DNA of 64,000 nt from Puffinus mauretanicus (Eukaryota; Chordata; Aves; Procellariiformes; Procellariidae), in the NCBI GenBank assembly GCA_023333565.1, contig JAJKFH010000115.1:1240001-1304000 (forward strand), written 5' to 3'. Shown piece after piece: positions 50,234 through 63,700 of the stretch (position 1 is its first letter; every line of letters begins with the position of its first letter). The position numbers and the translations under genes were made by a program. Below the pieces are notes generated by a model, which ran no database searches, was not told the DNA's origin, and was given only the letters and a program-made list of their open reading frames with translations.

Positions 50234-53200
50234 ACACTAAGGCGAGAAAGTTGTTTCTTTAAGTTGCCTTAAATTTGGGAAAAATTATTACTGAGCTCAC
50301 GTTAATCAGTGGAACAGCTGTATTCTATAACTAGGCAACTATGGCTGCTTTTTTGGAAATGTGAAGGTGCCTCTGGCTTATTGGTAAAGTAAGCCCCTTT
50401 TTTAATTGCTCCAGAGCCTGATCTCTTCTGATCTAGAGGTTCTCATGCAAGATCCATTGACTTGATTTGGGTACAAGTAGATGAACGAAGAACAAGACTG
50501 AGATCTGTGTGGATCCAGCAGATCCTGTGAAAGCACTTTTTTTTTTCTTTTTTTTTTTCTTTTTTTTTTAATGTGCGTATGTTCAGAGCATTGAATAGAA
50601 TTGTAGCTCTTTTGATTAGGAATTTTAATTGAATTTACATAAAATTCATCACTGTTATTTGCAGAGCCTAGGTTTGCTTTGTAAAATTTCAGTTTCTGTA
50701 AGATTATTTCTGTAAGATACTAAGAGAACCTTGGTCTCCAAGACTGTTGTAAACATTGTTGCTAATAAAATTTTCCAGAAAACACTTCAGGCATAGGTGT
50801 TACTTGCTAAAACAATTTGGAAAGATCAAAAGGCTAATCCTGATCACCTGTCTCCCTACTTAAAGGCTCTGATTATGCAGGCACATATTTAAATGAAGTA
50901 AGCAGTTCACTTGTAAAAAGTTTCTGTTTGGTGGAAGTTTGTAACGCCCTGTAAGAGCGTTACAAGAGTAAGAGCTTAGGGAGTTGATCGTGTACATTGT
51001 ACATTGTGCATTGACTTTCGTGGGGATGGTATCGTGACAGAAATTTCTGTGACCCATACATCCCACCCTGCTTCTCCCCTCTCCCCCCACAGGTTATGTA
51101 TTTGTCATTGAGCATTTGAAATAGTTTTGTCTAAATGGGGAATAATCAGAAAGTGGTTCCTGTTTTGTTCCTTGAAGCGTAGTGAAAACTTGTAGTTGAA
51201 GAGTGCTCTGCTGTCTTCTGTTCCCTGCAATGTTTAGCTCTTGGAATGACTGACATCTTACTGTGAATAGGCTCAGAAAGAGATGTGACATGTCCCATCG
51301 TTGGTTGCTGGTAATTATTCTTCGCCAGTAAGCCCTGGTGTCCGGGGACAGGTGTTCTGGATTCTGCTGTCTGTTCTTTCGATCATAGTTAAGCAAATAT
51401 GGTGAATGGCCTGGAAAGCAGCTGCAAAATAAACTGGTGGCTGCATAATGAACTTGCATTTACTTATTACACTAACAAAAATTAAAAATTGCCATAACAA
51501 TATGGTAGGTGGAGCAGGGAATTGAATCTCTCATCTGTCATGGATACATTCATTTATTCTTATTGCAGAGCTGCTCATTAGACCATCTACCACTGAAAAA
51601 TAGGCTAACTCCTTGTATTTTGAAGATGTAATTTCTCTTTGTATGAAGATGCTGATTAAAATGGATTGGAAATGTGGAGGTGTACTGGTCACTTCAAATT
51701 ATAGGCAAGGTGGAGATCTTTATTTTAGTGAGATGGCCTCTTTAAAATATTTCATGACTTTCCCTTCCCTCATATTCTGATGTATTTTGTGTTCCCAGCT
51801 TGAGTTACAGATGGTGAGTTTCTTAGCAAATTGTTCATGTTTATGGGCATACTATGTCTATTTAGCAATGAAATGCTAGGTAAGACCATCCATCGCATGT
51901 CCTTAGTGTTTCTCTGGATTCCTCTTTTAAAGCAATTCTCTGTAGAAGGAAATACTGGTCAATGACTTCGCACTGGTCTTGTTTTGTTTTCCTTATTTTC
52001 TGCTCTTCATGGTAGCCTACCTCATTGCTTTTGCAGTGAGTTGCTCAGCTAGAGCAACTCTGAAGCTTGCAGAAGAGAAGACCATCTCAGGCTCTTTTGT
52101 CTGTGCTTTCTGCTCGTAGGTGCATTCTTGACCTGGGAGGTAGTGAGCTGAGGGACAGGAGCACGGCTGGCTGGAGTGCACTGGCTGGTGTCAGCATGCT
52201 GGAAGATCTGCCAGGGGGTGACGAAAGCGGTGCAGTCAGAGGGGCTGACCCCGCAGCTGCAGCCGAGTGCATTGGCCAGAACAGGTGGGCTGAGTCTGTG
52301 AAGAAAAATTGAAGGAAATATCTCCCTTGTTTTTAAAAAGTCAAAAGAAAATGGCTGCTCAAAGACAAGAAAGAAAAGAGCGCGTATCTTCTCCAACTCT
52401 CCTGGATTTTTTGTTTCCATGCCTGTTTTTTCAGGTACCCTCAAATTTCACAGATTCTTTCTGGGGTCCTAAGATGAAACAGGTTATGTGCTCCAGCCAC
52501 TCCGATTTCCTTACCCGTCAGGGAGCAAGTTACCTCAGAGGCCTTTTTCTTTACCTGCTTGCTACATATTACAAAGATGGCACCAAATTACACTCAAAAC
52601 CTCACTAACTAGGTATATTTCCCTTTGTCTAAATCCTCACTGTATTCCTCAAAAGGATTCCAAAATCTTTCATGAATATATAAATCGTATACCTGTGACT
52701 TGCAATACAGTCATACCTGAATGCCTCAAGCATGCAGTTCTGTTGCTCTTCACAGCACCTGAGTGGAGGCAATAAGGGCTTATTTATTCTGTTGCTGGGA
52801 CATGAAAACAAGGATGAAATTGTCCCTTGGGTCCAGGATTCAGGAGGTCTGTGGTAGGGCAATGATGCCTCATCCAGTGGATGCCTCAGTCTGTGGATTA
52901 AGTATCTTCTTTTCTTTGAAAGCCTGCCACATTTCTCTTCCCATGCCTGAGAGTGTCTTTGAGGGAGAAAAAGAGAACATGGGTGTGCAGACTGGGCGCT
53001 GTCACCTCATCCCTTTTTCCTGCAGAGTCTTGGGAAACAATGATCGAGAAGGTCTCTAAAATTGGGGACTGCTACGAGAAGCCAGAGCCCAAACAGTGTG
53101 TTGCTTGTGCACATTTTTAGAAAAAGTAAAGAAATAAATAAAAACTTCCACTTATAGCAGACATTTCAAAAGTAATCCACTAGCAGAGGACAGGCTCTTG

Positions 53201-55999
53201 AGCTGACAAATGGTGAACTTTTACTGGTGGCAGAAGCTCATACATCGGTGGTCCACAAGTGATGCAGCAGTGATGGGTGAGTGAGTGTCACTGGAGGTAG
53301 CTTGTTACTTTATTTAAAGATGGGGATGGTGGTCATGGGAACCCATGGGACCCCACTGATGCAAGCTAAGGCAACACTTCTTTAAAAAAAAAAAAAAAAA
53401 TTATTTCCCTGCAGATTTCCTCCTGTCATTACTTCAGCCATTTACTGTGTCAGAACAGTTCTGATATGGTGACCAGTTTTTGCTGCCAACTAGAATTACA
53501 ATTCAAATGTTGCAGCTCTGTTTCCAGAGGGATACTGGAACTGGCAAACAAAAAGCAGCCATCTCCAAATCCAGCAGCACTTGAAAAAGCTAATGTTTTT
53601 CAATATCAATTAAAAAGTCCCTTTTTTTAAAAAAAAAAAAAAAAATCCAATTAAAATTCTCTAAGATAAGAATTTTTAATGACCTCATTGGACAAGTCAT
53701 CCAAAATTGCTGCTCTTACCTTCTGTTCTTGTGATTATAAACATTGTCAAATATATGAGAATCTTTCAGCTTTGTCATTAAGAAAGAGCAAGTATCATGC
53801 CATCCAAAGGAAAAAATAAGAAAAAAACCTGTTTTAATCTTTGATGCTTAAAATTTGTCATTCAATACTGTTGTCTCCTTCCTTCTTCCAAACACCAAAC
53901 CAAATGTTTTAAATACATTTTCAACCTGTCAGAATATTTCAGATTTTACAACCAATATCATGGCTCAGTAGGTGTCTGTACACTAACAATCGAAAGCAAT
54001 CTATGTGTTACTGCTTACTGTTTTTTGAATGAGGGCTTGACCAGACATCCAAAATGGTGGGACACCGCCAACCTTCTAAGCCGTCAAAACTTTCAGAGAA
54101 CTCAATGGCTTTACCCAGCAACTAGTTTTGAGGACTTCACATTCCTTTTGCTCCCATTGCTACCAATGTTTTTTTCATTTTTCAATGTTTTCGTTGTTTG
54201 TTTATTTGGTTTTTAACGTGGTCCCTAGCACTACTGTCTCCTATTTCACAGTTCCCTTATCCTTACTTTTGGTTAGCAGACACAGCTTCAAGTCCTTGCC
54301 CACTGTGAGAAAAGAAAATAAATGACCTTGACCTCTTTGCCCTTGCAAGTCCCATGTCAACATTTATATCAGAAATCAAGTGCCAACAGCAAGAACAAAA
54401 GCCTCACTGCGCACCCACGCAAATAAAATACTGACTCTTTCCAGTATAATTTTGGGGGATTCTGTCAGACATTTTAAGAGAGATTGTGAAGTCTTCAGGC
54501 ATGTAGTGATGTACTTTTTGCAGCTTATGTTGTGAATTTATGCAATTGGATTAAGTTTGGCATCTGTTTCAGCTGGCAGCTTATAAATGGACATTTATAC
54601 ATGTAAGCAAGGAAAGAGAGGTAAGAAAAGGCAGAACTGTTGCCTAAAACACTAGAAAAAGGCCTATTTCAACACTGACTGCTGAGAAGCAGATTTGGAT
54701 AGAAAAATATGTTAGCCACTTTCAAATGCATACTGAAAAATATGAGGTTTCATTGTAACATAAATACAATTCTGTGCCATGTGCTTGAGATAATGATGGC
54801 TTTAAAAAAATGCATTAAGGGTTGAGTTTTATGCGAAGCCAGAGTATAAATCAGAGTATAAGATAAGATACAGCAAATCAATACTTTTTATTAGAAGTGA
54901 GGTGATGAAACTTTAATATCTTAAGATACAGGGGTGGGAAATAATCTAGCAAAACTGTAATAGGTATCTGGAGTTTAATTAGGAACATATTTGAATAAAT
55001 GTTTAGGGTAAATGCAGATATATATGTACATATTTATTTATTTATGAAACATCTGAAGTTTTCACTCATTGCAACATGATACTTTTTTACCAAGGGAAAA
55101 AAGTCTCCTCTGTGTTCATTGTTTGTTTAACAGGTATTTAAATATTGTTTGTATTGTATAGTATCCAGAGATCTTCACTAGCACTGGGGCTTTTCATGCC
55201 AGCCACTATATGAACACAAAATGACAGGCAGTCCCTGACCCAGAAAGAAATAGAAAGAAAGCAACATCTTGAAGACACCAACCAGGTCAAGGGTAGAAAT
55301 GAGAACAAAACCTGAGTCTGTCAAGTCCCAGCTGAGATTTTGTCCTCTCTGCATACCACATAGCTACTTATTTACAGCATTTAGCTTTAGATATAGTAGT
55401 TGTTTTATTTCTGTGGGCATTTTTATTAATGTGGGCATTTTAAATTTCACGCACAGCAGACTAGAATGTGGTTTTACGTAATCTCTTTCATACTGAAAGC
55501 TTATAAAAGTCATTTTAAAAAAGTGAAAGAAAATTCAAGTGGCTGGTGCTGCATGGTAGGAGTCTCTCTCTGCAGCCGGCACGTGCACGTTTGCCTGCCT
55601 TTGCTGTTGAGCTCCTGCTGTGGCAGCTGGGGCTCGTAGCTCCAAGGTCCACCACGATGGTGCGTGTGACAAGCGTCACTCAGGTAGTAAGAAACAGTGT
55701 CCTTGTGCTGCGGTGGAGCTGGCGTTGGCTCCGTTATATACACGCACAGACAAGGCGGGTCTCTGTTCTGGATTCACGGCCAGGCGTTACGGCTGTTGGT
55801 TTTTTAAGTCTGATCGTATCCTCACCAAACCCATTGGAAGTTAGTATGGCTCTAAGCACAGGCAATATACTTCCAGCATGGTTACAAAAAAAAAAAACAA
55901 ACATGCAAACAGCTGTGCTTTCATTTATGCGAAGTACTTGATTTCGAAATGCCTAAGCAATTTCCTTGGTTCCTTGAAAAGAAATTGTTTGAGAACTGT
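50234..55999. other. Intergenic, mostly unannotated
   Basis: Unique AT-rich sequence with T-runs at about 50538-50570 and A-runs near 53382-53400 and 53629-53645. A small perfect hairpin lies at 50939-50965. A GC-rich exon-like segment is at 52120-52284. No coding gene recognised. Confidence 0.6.
50939..50965. repeat. Small perfect inverted repeat
   Basis: TTGTAACGC, 9-nt loop, GCGTTACAA: a 9-bp stem with no mismatch. Not followed by a T-run. Confidence 0.75.
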
Positions 56000-56039
56000 T
56001 TGCCTTCCAGTAACGGCCACAGGTAGGTAGAGGGGGCCA

Positions 56040-56280
56040 TGGGTTAACGTCACTAAAAGAGAAGAGCGTCCCCTCTCCTTAGTCTCCTGCTGCCGTGCGT
56101 GCTTGCTCCTGCAGGAGGACTAGCAGCCACCCACCCCGGTGGCAGTATTGGGAGGTGGGGGTGGGGGCAAGAGCACTCGCCGCACGCTTCAGCGCGGTCC
56201 CCGGGCTGGGAGCGTGGGGCGCCGGTGCCGAGGCAGGCTAGTGGGAGCGCATCCAGAGCGTTTTCAGCAGGTAAGGCAGG
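56040..56280. promoter_or_regulatory. CpG-rich segment, possible promoter
   Basis: By eye about 17 CpG in 240 bp and GC near 65 percent, in a window where CpG is otherwise rare. It ends in a good splice donor context (CAG then gtaagg at 56270-56271). Could be an unannotated promoter and first exon on the + strand, or only a local GC-rich patch. Confidence 0.4.
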
Positions 56281-57375
56281 GAGAGGAGTAAGCATGGGTT
56301 TTAGCCCAGCCGTGACTGGCAGAAGCTGATGAGACAGGAGTGAGAGCTAAAGGTAAAAGCAGGACCTCTCTCTTTACAAGCTGTGGTTAATCTCTGACCG
56401 AAATAGTATTTCCTGCGAGGTGGTGAGGAGGAAGACTGGAGGTCCAGAGGACAGTACGCTTGCAAAAGAGCTCAGTTTGATCAGCTCTTGCTTCCATACT
56501 GTTTGGTAACGGCTTATCTCACGGATTCCCATGTTTTGAGGGGATTTTTGCCTGGTCCCACACGTGCATGCATTGTACAAACGTATGTATGCATACATGT
56601 GCATGGAGTTAAAGAGAGGAGAGTATGTGTGTGTATAAAGAAGTTTGGGACTGCAAGTGTGGGAGTGAAGGAGGCCCAGAGAGACAGCTGCGTGACTCCT
56701 CCACCTCCTAGGCAGATCTGTCATTTCTGGCTATAGGATTGGTTTGTTTATTCTGTTTAATGATACTGACCTTTGTGTTGAATAGGTTGGCCTGTTGCAA
56801 AGCTAGGATTTGTGGCCTTTTGGGACTTTAGTTGTTTGGAAGACTGAGGATATTTTTTACTACATCGGGTCCAAAGAGAACGACTTCTGATGACCCAGCT
56901 GCCCTTATAACTCATTTGCCCTTTACCTTTTGACAGACAAAGTGACTTCAGATTTAGTCATATGTTAGAGACTGTCTAAATTTGAAGAACATTCTGGTAA
57001 TAAATGATGTCTTATGGCAAAGGGAAATTGAAAGTGGGTTTGAAAATTCCTATTTTTATTATGTATTGCATGTACTTTCTTGGGGGAAACTAATCCTGAA
57101 TTTGTAGTGTGAGTTTTAGAAAGCACTTATCTTGAAAAGTAGAAAAAAAATAATAATTTGGATACATTGGAGGGAGTATTGCCTCAAACTGTCTTCCACA
57201 AGAGATCTTATCTGTCTCTGAAAGAGCAATCAGTTTCTCTCTTACAAGGTAAGAAATTGTCCCCGAATCTTATTTGATTTTGGGACCCCCAATCTGATTC
57301 CACAATCTATTTTAGCTAAGCGAATGTTTTGCAGCACATCAACAAATAGCCTTGTTTGGTTTTTAGCCCCTAGAC

Positions 57376-57440
57376 TTGTAGTGGCCCTGATCCTGCAATG
57401 CTTATGCCTAAGATTAATGTTAAGCACGTGACTGACTGTT
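57376..57440. repeat. Probable ancient amniote interspersed repeat
   Basis: GGCCCTGATCCTGCAATGCT followed by TTAAGCACGTGACTGACTGT resembles a repeat widespread in turtle, crocodile and bird genomes. The match is from memory and the family name is not certain. Confidence 0.4.
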
Positions 57441-57705
57441 AAGTTGAGCACACCAGCTAGGATTGGGAACTCGTGTTGTTTTGACTTGCATGTCATCACT
57501 GGCAACAGCTTTGCAAGCTCTGCTGGTATGTACAGCCCTCCGCTGTCTGCAGCGGGAGTGTAACCGTGGTCACAGTCCAGAGACCCGCGGGCTGCCCAGG
57601 TAGCCCTGCAGTTCGGTTAACAGTCCCGTAAATACACAAGCCAAAAATCCTGTCCTATTTGCTTCCCCTCAGCGGTATTTGTTCTGCTGGGTGAAAAACA
57701 GGGAA

Positions 57706-57719
57706 GGGGGGGGGGGGGG
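57706..57719 (+). repeat. G14 homopolymer
   Basis: Fourteen consecutive G preceded by GGGAA. Could adopt a G-quadruplex; also prone to sequencing error. Confidence 0.85.
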
Positions 57720-60700
57720 AATTTTTAGTACTGTTAATGGTAAGTTAAGCAGCACTCTTCCTGACTTCACACAGGAAAGGGATCTGCTGAGCAAGAAAAT
57801 GCTAATTTCACATCGTTGTTTTTTGCAGTAGAATTCCACTGTAAGTACCAAGCCTGAGAGGAACGTGAGCATAGTCAAATTAATGAAAAATAGGTTATGA
57901 TGATAAATTATTCAAGTGGATAAAATGACTTCGGATTCGGAAGACGCTGAAACTTAAGGACCAGATCCTTTTCTGGTATAAAAAGATTCAGCTTCATCAC
58001 TTTCGGGGAAACAATGGGAACTTATATCATTCGGTTGAGAATCTGACTATGATTGGCAGCATAAGCAATCGTTTAAAACTCGGTGGCACATATTTCATCT
58101 ACTTTGGGTGACAGCCATAAGGTGAATGTTTTAAATTCTGACATGGCATAGCCTTTCTTTTGAGATCTGTGGTGTGATTTTAAAGGAGATGAGATAAAAG
58201 CCGTGCCTCTCCAAAGGCACCTTTTCTCTGATGTTAAAGGAAACAATGTAAAAATATGCCCACTAAATAAATCATCAGGGACTTTCAGAACAGATCATAT
58301 CCTTCTGTCTTAAAACTTGTAATACAACTCAAGATGTTCACCTTAACTCAGTTTCTTTTGTTCAGCAATTTTTCCGTACAAGGAGGCATACGTAGAGAAG
58401 GCAAGTCTGGAGGAGACACCCCATCAGGAGAGGTTCCAGCGAACAGAGATCAGAAGCTCCAATTTTGACTTCCGGCATGGCACTTTCAGAAGTTTAATCC
58501 TCACTGATGCCTCTCACATTTCCAAGGAGGGGATAGTGGAGAAAAGACTGAGGGCTGTTATTTTGCTGCAGGTGAATACCAGTGACCTGTGAACATACCT
58601 GGCTCTGCAGAATAGCCTCTGTTTTTTTAAGTACCTTAGCCAACATAGTGGAAGTGTGCTGATTTGGCTTGCGCTGCTCTAGGATGAATTTTTAGTAACA
58701 TTTGTCTTCAGCTTGCATGCACATAAGCACACAGAGCAGTGGAGGGAAGCATAGGCTGGCACAACAGGCTTTTAAGGACCAAGTCTGAAGTTAGAACTTG
58801 CAGCAAGTTGTATCTATAGAACAAGAAAATGCCCCAAACTCAAGAACTTCTGGCAAGTTCATCTACCATATACTAAACCCTAAGGCTGAAACACATCCTA
58901 CCAAATAGTAGACACTGAAGTCATAGCTATGGCCCCCTAGGCCCCTGCTGTGATAAGTGGAGAGAGAAAGCAACACCTCCAGAGACTCGTTCATGGCTTC
59001 AGCAGGATGAATCAGCCACTCTTGTCTGAGAACCGAAGGGTGACAGCTCTTTTTTCTTTCTGGTTAGTCCAATGCCCATATTTAGATGAGTTGAATCTAG
59101 GCTTTAAACGTTTGTGGCATGTAGCTGTAATAAGACACAAATGCTCAAATTGAGCCAGCATGGCATAACTTCCTTAACACCCTTGCATAGCTGTTGCTGC
59201 AAGGAGAATGCTGCTTTATCCCCAGATGACTCCTTCAACCACCCCCAATGTGCAGATATGAGGAAAAGTGACAGTTTCTCCAAAGTGAGAGTATTCTCAA
59301 ATGTCAAGAAGCTTTATTTTTTAATGTGTTAAACCATATAAAATACCCAGATAATATACCTCATAAATGAAACGAGACTAATTAGTAGGAAGGTAATGAG
59401 AGAGCATTTACAGAGGTTACATCCCAAGGTCCGGTCACTGCTATGGGAAACGCAGGACGGGTAAAAACTGCAGTCTGCTTTCTTCCTCTAGCACCGGCAT
59501 GCACAGTTGTTAATTAACCCCAGCAAGGGCAACTTTAGAATGGCAAAATGAGGAGAAAAATGTTAAGGCACTATGAACTTTGTCATTCCTTTCTCTCCCC
59601 TTTGCCTCCCGTCAGTGTCCCTGGGCTGGCACGAGCTCCTTACTGCTACACCAACCTGCCCTTGCATCCATAGCAGTGCTGGGGCTCCATCCAGCTTTCC
59701 CTGCGATACGGGCACATGCTGGGGAACTCGGGTTCAAGTGCTTTTTCCAGGAAAAGCTGAAGAGCTACTGGGACACCACAGAAGTCCTTTTGGCATAGGT
59801 CATCTAGGGTATGTAGGCGCTCAACTGCTTTTTAACTGAGAGTCGATTGCCCATCTGCAAAAGCAGAAAATAACACTTCTTGACTTTAATAGTATTGGAA
59901 GTGTAAGTCTGTTACGGGTTTTTGAGCACTTGCGTACAAAGGTATGGAGAGTTGTGTGAGGACTTAAAACGGACCGTTGAATTAGAATGCAGTCTGTGAT
60001 AGCAGAAATGGAAGCTATTCTACTGACTGCATGTTAAAGGATCCAAATGGCAAATTTGTGTTCTGGGTTACTTAAGCTTGAATAGAAGTATAAGGTCTCA
60101 TTCTAAACTCATCTGAATTGATAGGATCCTTCCCTTGACTTTAATAAGTGTCTATACTGAGCTGAAAGTTGAACCTTGAAATGAAACCTTGGAAGCGAGT
60201 AACTCAGACTTTAAAGGCATGAATTTACAGTTTGTCAAAATATCAAGGAGATACTGCTGATGAAACAACATCTATGCTGTGTACTAAATCATCCTGTACT
60301 TAGTGAAACACAGATGTCTCTTGAAAGAAAAGACCTATTGAAAACCAGCCCCATGTTGAACAAGGGTCATCCATTTGCACAGCTTTTAACAGTTGCCACT
60401 TACACCTGAACAGCTACAGGCTCTCTTGGAACATGACAGAATTCAAAATGATTGAGGCAAATGCAACTGAAGGAACATACAAGTCAAATCAGTGCTCACT
60501 GCAAAAGAAGCATCTGTGTCTATATACTGATTGAAGGAGCTGGATGGAGAGGGAACAAGATGATGAGCTGAGGAGATGCGGTGACTGAAGTATATCTGAT
60601 GAGAAGTCAAATAAGTTAAAAAGAAAAGAATAGCACTGATGTCAGCTGTCACAAAAGAAAAAAAATTACGAACAAGCAGGTGTAATGAGGAAATAGGTAT

Positions 60701-63700
60701 ATTGCAAGTAACAGAATTTGAACACTGTGCCAATCTGAAGCTGATCAGACCATTGTGGAGAAAAATCATAGACAGGGTGCTAGGAAGACTTTGTTCTTTG
60801 TTTCCTCTCAAAACTTAAATTTCACAGATCTGCTCTCTTCATCATTTTATTCTTGGACCAGTGTTCTTAAATATGTGCATTAATTCCACCTCAGCTTTCT
60901 TTGAATTTTTCACTACCCTAATTACTCTTAGATTTTTGCTCATGTTTAGCTTAAACTTTTCCTTCCACTGCTTATGGCCATTACTTCTTTTTCTGTTTTC
61001 TTCTGAGACTTAGCGTAATTTCCTTCCTTCCTTTACATTGTTACCTTGAAGATATTTACAGGCTATGTTCATTTTCCTCCTGAGGTTTCTCTTTTCCCCT
61101 GTGTTGCTCTTTTCGGTTCCTTTCTTTTTTCTTCTCTTTGCCTAATTTGTGTGCTCCCCATCTTTTTTTCTCACCAGTACAACTAAGCATTTTGACCAAT
61201 TTTACATGTGATCTTTTCCTCCTATGTTTAAGACTAATAGTTAAGTAGCAGAACTGACCTTAAAATGCTGTGAGGCACATCTCCACAAAAACACTGCATA
61301 ATATTCTCTCTTTTATCACACTGCTTTGTGCTTTTAGTGTCCATCAGCAGCAAACTTCTTGTATTGTTAAGCCAGCGGCCGCAGTTACACACACACACAC
61401 AAAAATTCTATAGCCTTCATTTTTTTCAAGTAGAACTTTATATTCCCATTGCTTTAATTTCTTACTGGTGCATATCTTATTTGCAAACTGCCCAGACTTG
61501 CATAGGTTCTGCATAACTCGTGGTACATACATGAGTCTGGTGCGTGCATTTGAGCAGGCAGGCAGAGTCTGTGCTCCGCAATTAAAATGCAAGAATGGCA
61601 TTCAGTATGCATGTCCTGCTTCAGATGCTTTTCCATTTAAGAAATGCCAGGCCAGGTTTACAGCTGTATTTAAGCACGTTGAGCTGTGTGTAGATGTCTA
61701 AGAGGATTTTCAGAAGTGACTAGGCAGGCTGAGTTCCTAATCCTTAATTTCCTGCTTTTACCAGTTTACACCGGAATTCCTTTGGACATCTGCTGCCTGT
61801 CCTTGGTAAGTTTGCTGGGATGGGAACTGCCCTTTTCTCCATGTGCTGCTGAGAACAGCAGAGCCCTGCCCTTACCAGTTCCTCAGCAATACCAGCCTGA
61901 AAATGCCTAACAGCAGCAAAACAAAAGCAGAGAGTGATGCCAAGGGGCCATGCAGTGGGAATTAATATGAAGTAGAAGCAGCCAAGCAAAAAGACACCAT
62001 GCAATCAGTTCATCTGATGTTGAGAGAGTGAAACATCTTTCTTAGCAATTCAAGATGAGGCATTGCCTTTCCGTTCCTTGCAAATAGACTGATTAAAAAT
62101 ATCCCTAAATAAAGAAATAGGTTGAATGTATAAAAAGTGCAAGAATGTACTTTTCCTTGCAATCTCTGGCCTCATATTTGTTTATAAAGATTATCTAATA
62201 GAGGGACAGCTGCAATCTCAGAATGTGCCTGCGCTGGCAATACAGTGCCGGGGAATGGGAATCTCGAGCCTGTCAGAAAAAGAAATGTGTATAGCAATCC
62301 ACGAGCTCGAGAAGATACAGCTCCTTCGCCCTGAACCCCCTGCTGTCACTGGCTGCTGTCAACCGGAGGGTTTGGTTTCAATGTTGTGAGAAACCTTAGG
62401 CAATCTCACACAATGCAAGTGAGAAAATGACAGCCCTCTGATGATGCAGCCAGTTTTCCTGATCAGCGTGATTGTATGAGAGCGCTGTACTTAGTTATAT
62501 CGATTTGTCTCTGAGAGCTCTTTCTGCCACATAAATCTCATCGAAAATCTTTAAAGACCTTGCCCCACAAGGCCACTATGTTTTCTTTCTCAGTAAAAAG
62601 AAGCAGAGCCAGGAATTCATTTCTCAAAGTTTTAACTAGAATGGTCCATTTATGAGGCAGGTCTGAATGCATCTCTCTTTTACATTTTGAAACATTTAAA
62701 AACAGTGCTGCACTTTATGATTAACGTTCACATCTAAGCAGTACTACAAAAAGCTGTATCTATCTCCTCTCCCTTTCTTTCTTAGTTTGAGAAGCTTGAA
62801 TAAAGAAAATCACCTTTCTTTTAGATGGGGGAATTTGAAGGAGCATTGTGCTTATTGTAGCTCAAGCCTTAAGTACAACAGGCACCACATTATAAAGATA
62901 CTATTTGTGCCACTCTAGTTAAAAAGACTGATAGTGCTTCCCTGATGAAATTTTTCTTTTAGAGTAACTAAGATGATTTTCAAAGTAAATAAATATTTTA
63001 AATTAAGAATCAAGTTTTTCAACTTGGCCAGAGCTAGGGAAGCACAAAATACAAATTCATACTAATTCTCCATAGAATTATCAACAAGCCTGAGTCATAA
63101 ACTGTGGCTTTATGCCTGGCAGACTCATTTCTTCTAACATATATAGAAGTAAATACAAGAAAACACAAGAAGTTTGACCTTTTTTTTCCCTGACAAAAAT
63201 ACTTTTTTGAAAAAAGTAATTATTGGGTCTGAATTATCTGTAACACAGAAAGAACCTGTTTGCGTAAACACGTACATGTGTGTGAGTTTTAGGCTGTTCA
63301 GGTACAGAATAGCTTGTATGATGGGGCTGTAAATGTTTCAGTAACACTAAATGTTTGGTAACATTATTATTTTTTCCTCTTTAATAGCCTGGTAAATTAT
63401 TCCTTGGCTTACTCTGTCGCTCTGCACAGATGCAGCGGTCTGTCCACACACTGTAATAGGAGACTGGGGACTTAATTTCCTTCTTCTCTTTTTTTCTTCT
63501 AAACAAACTCCAAGACCTTTTACAACCAATATATGCCAAAGTGTCATTTATTCATTTAAACTGTGCAGCCCAGTGCAACTTAAATATAATTACCGCACAG
63601 CAAAACAAAGCTAACTTCATAAAACCAGGACGTGGCAAGCAATGTCTGGTCAGACAAGCATCCTCCTACAGGTGCAGGACGTTGGCAGCAAAGGAGGGTA

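Noticed and set aside
55546..55941. 131-codon + strand open frame
   Set aside because: GC-biased stretch open on both strands with no motif, no conserved start context and no splice partner I can see.
58366..58571. Cadherin-6 (CDH6) exon
   Set aside because: CDH6 is the expected neighbour in mammals, but the translated block has no cadherin motifs and is on the strand opposite to that expected for a convergent CDH6.
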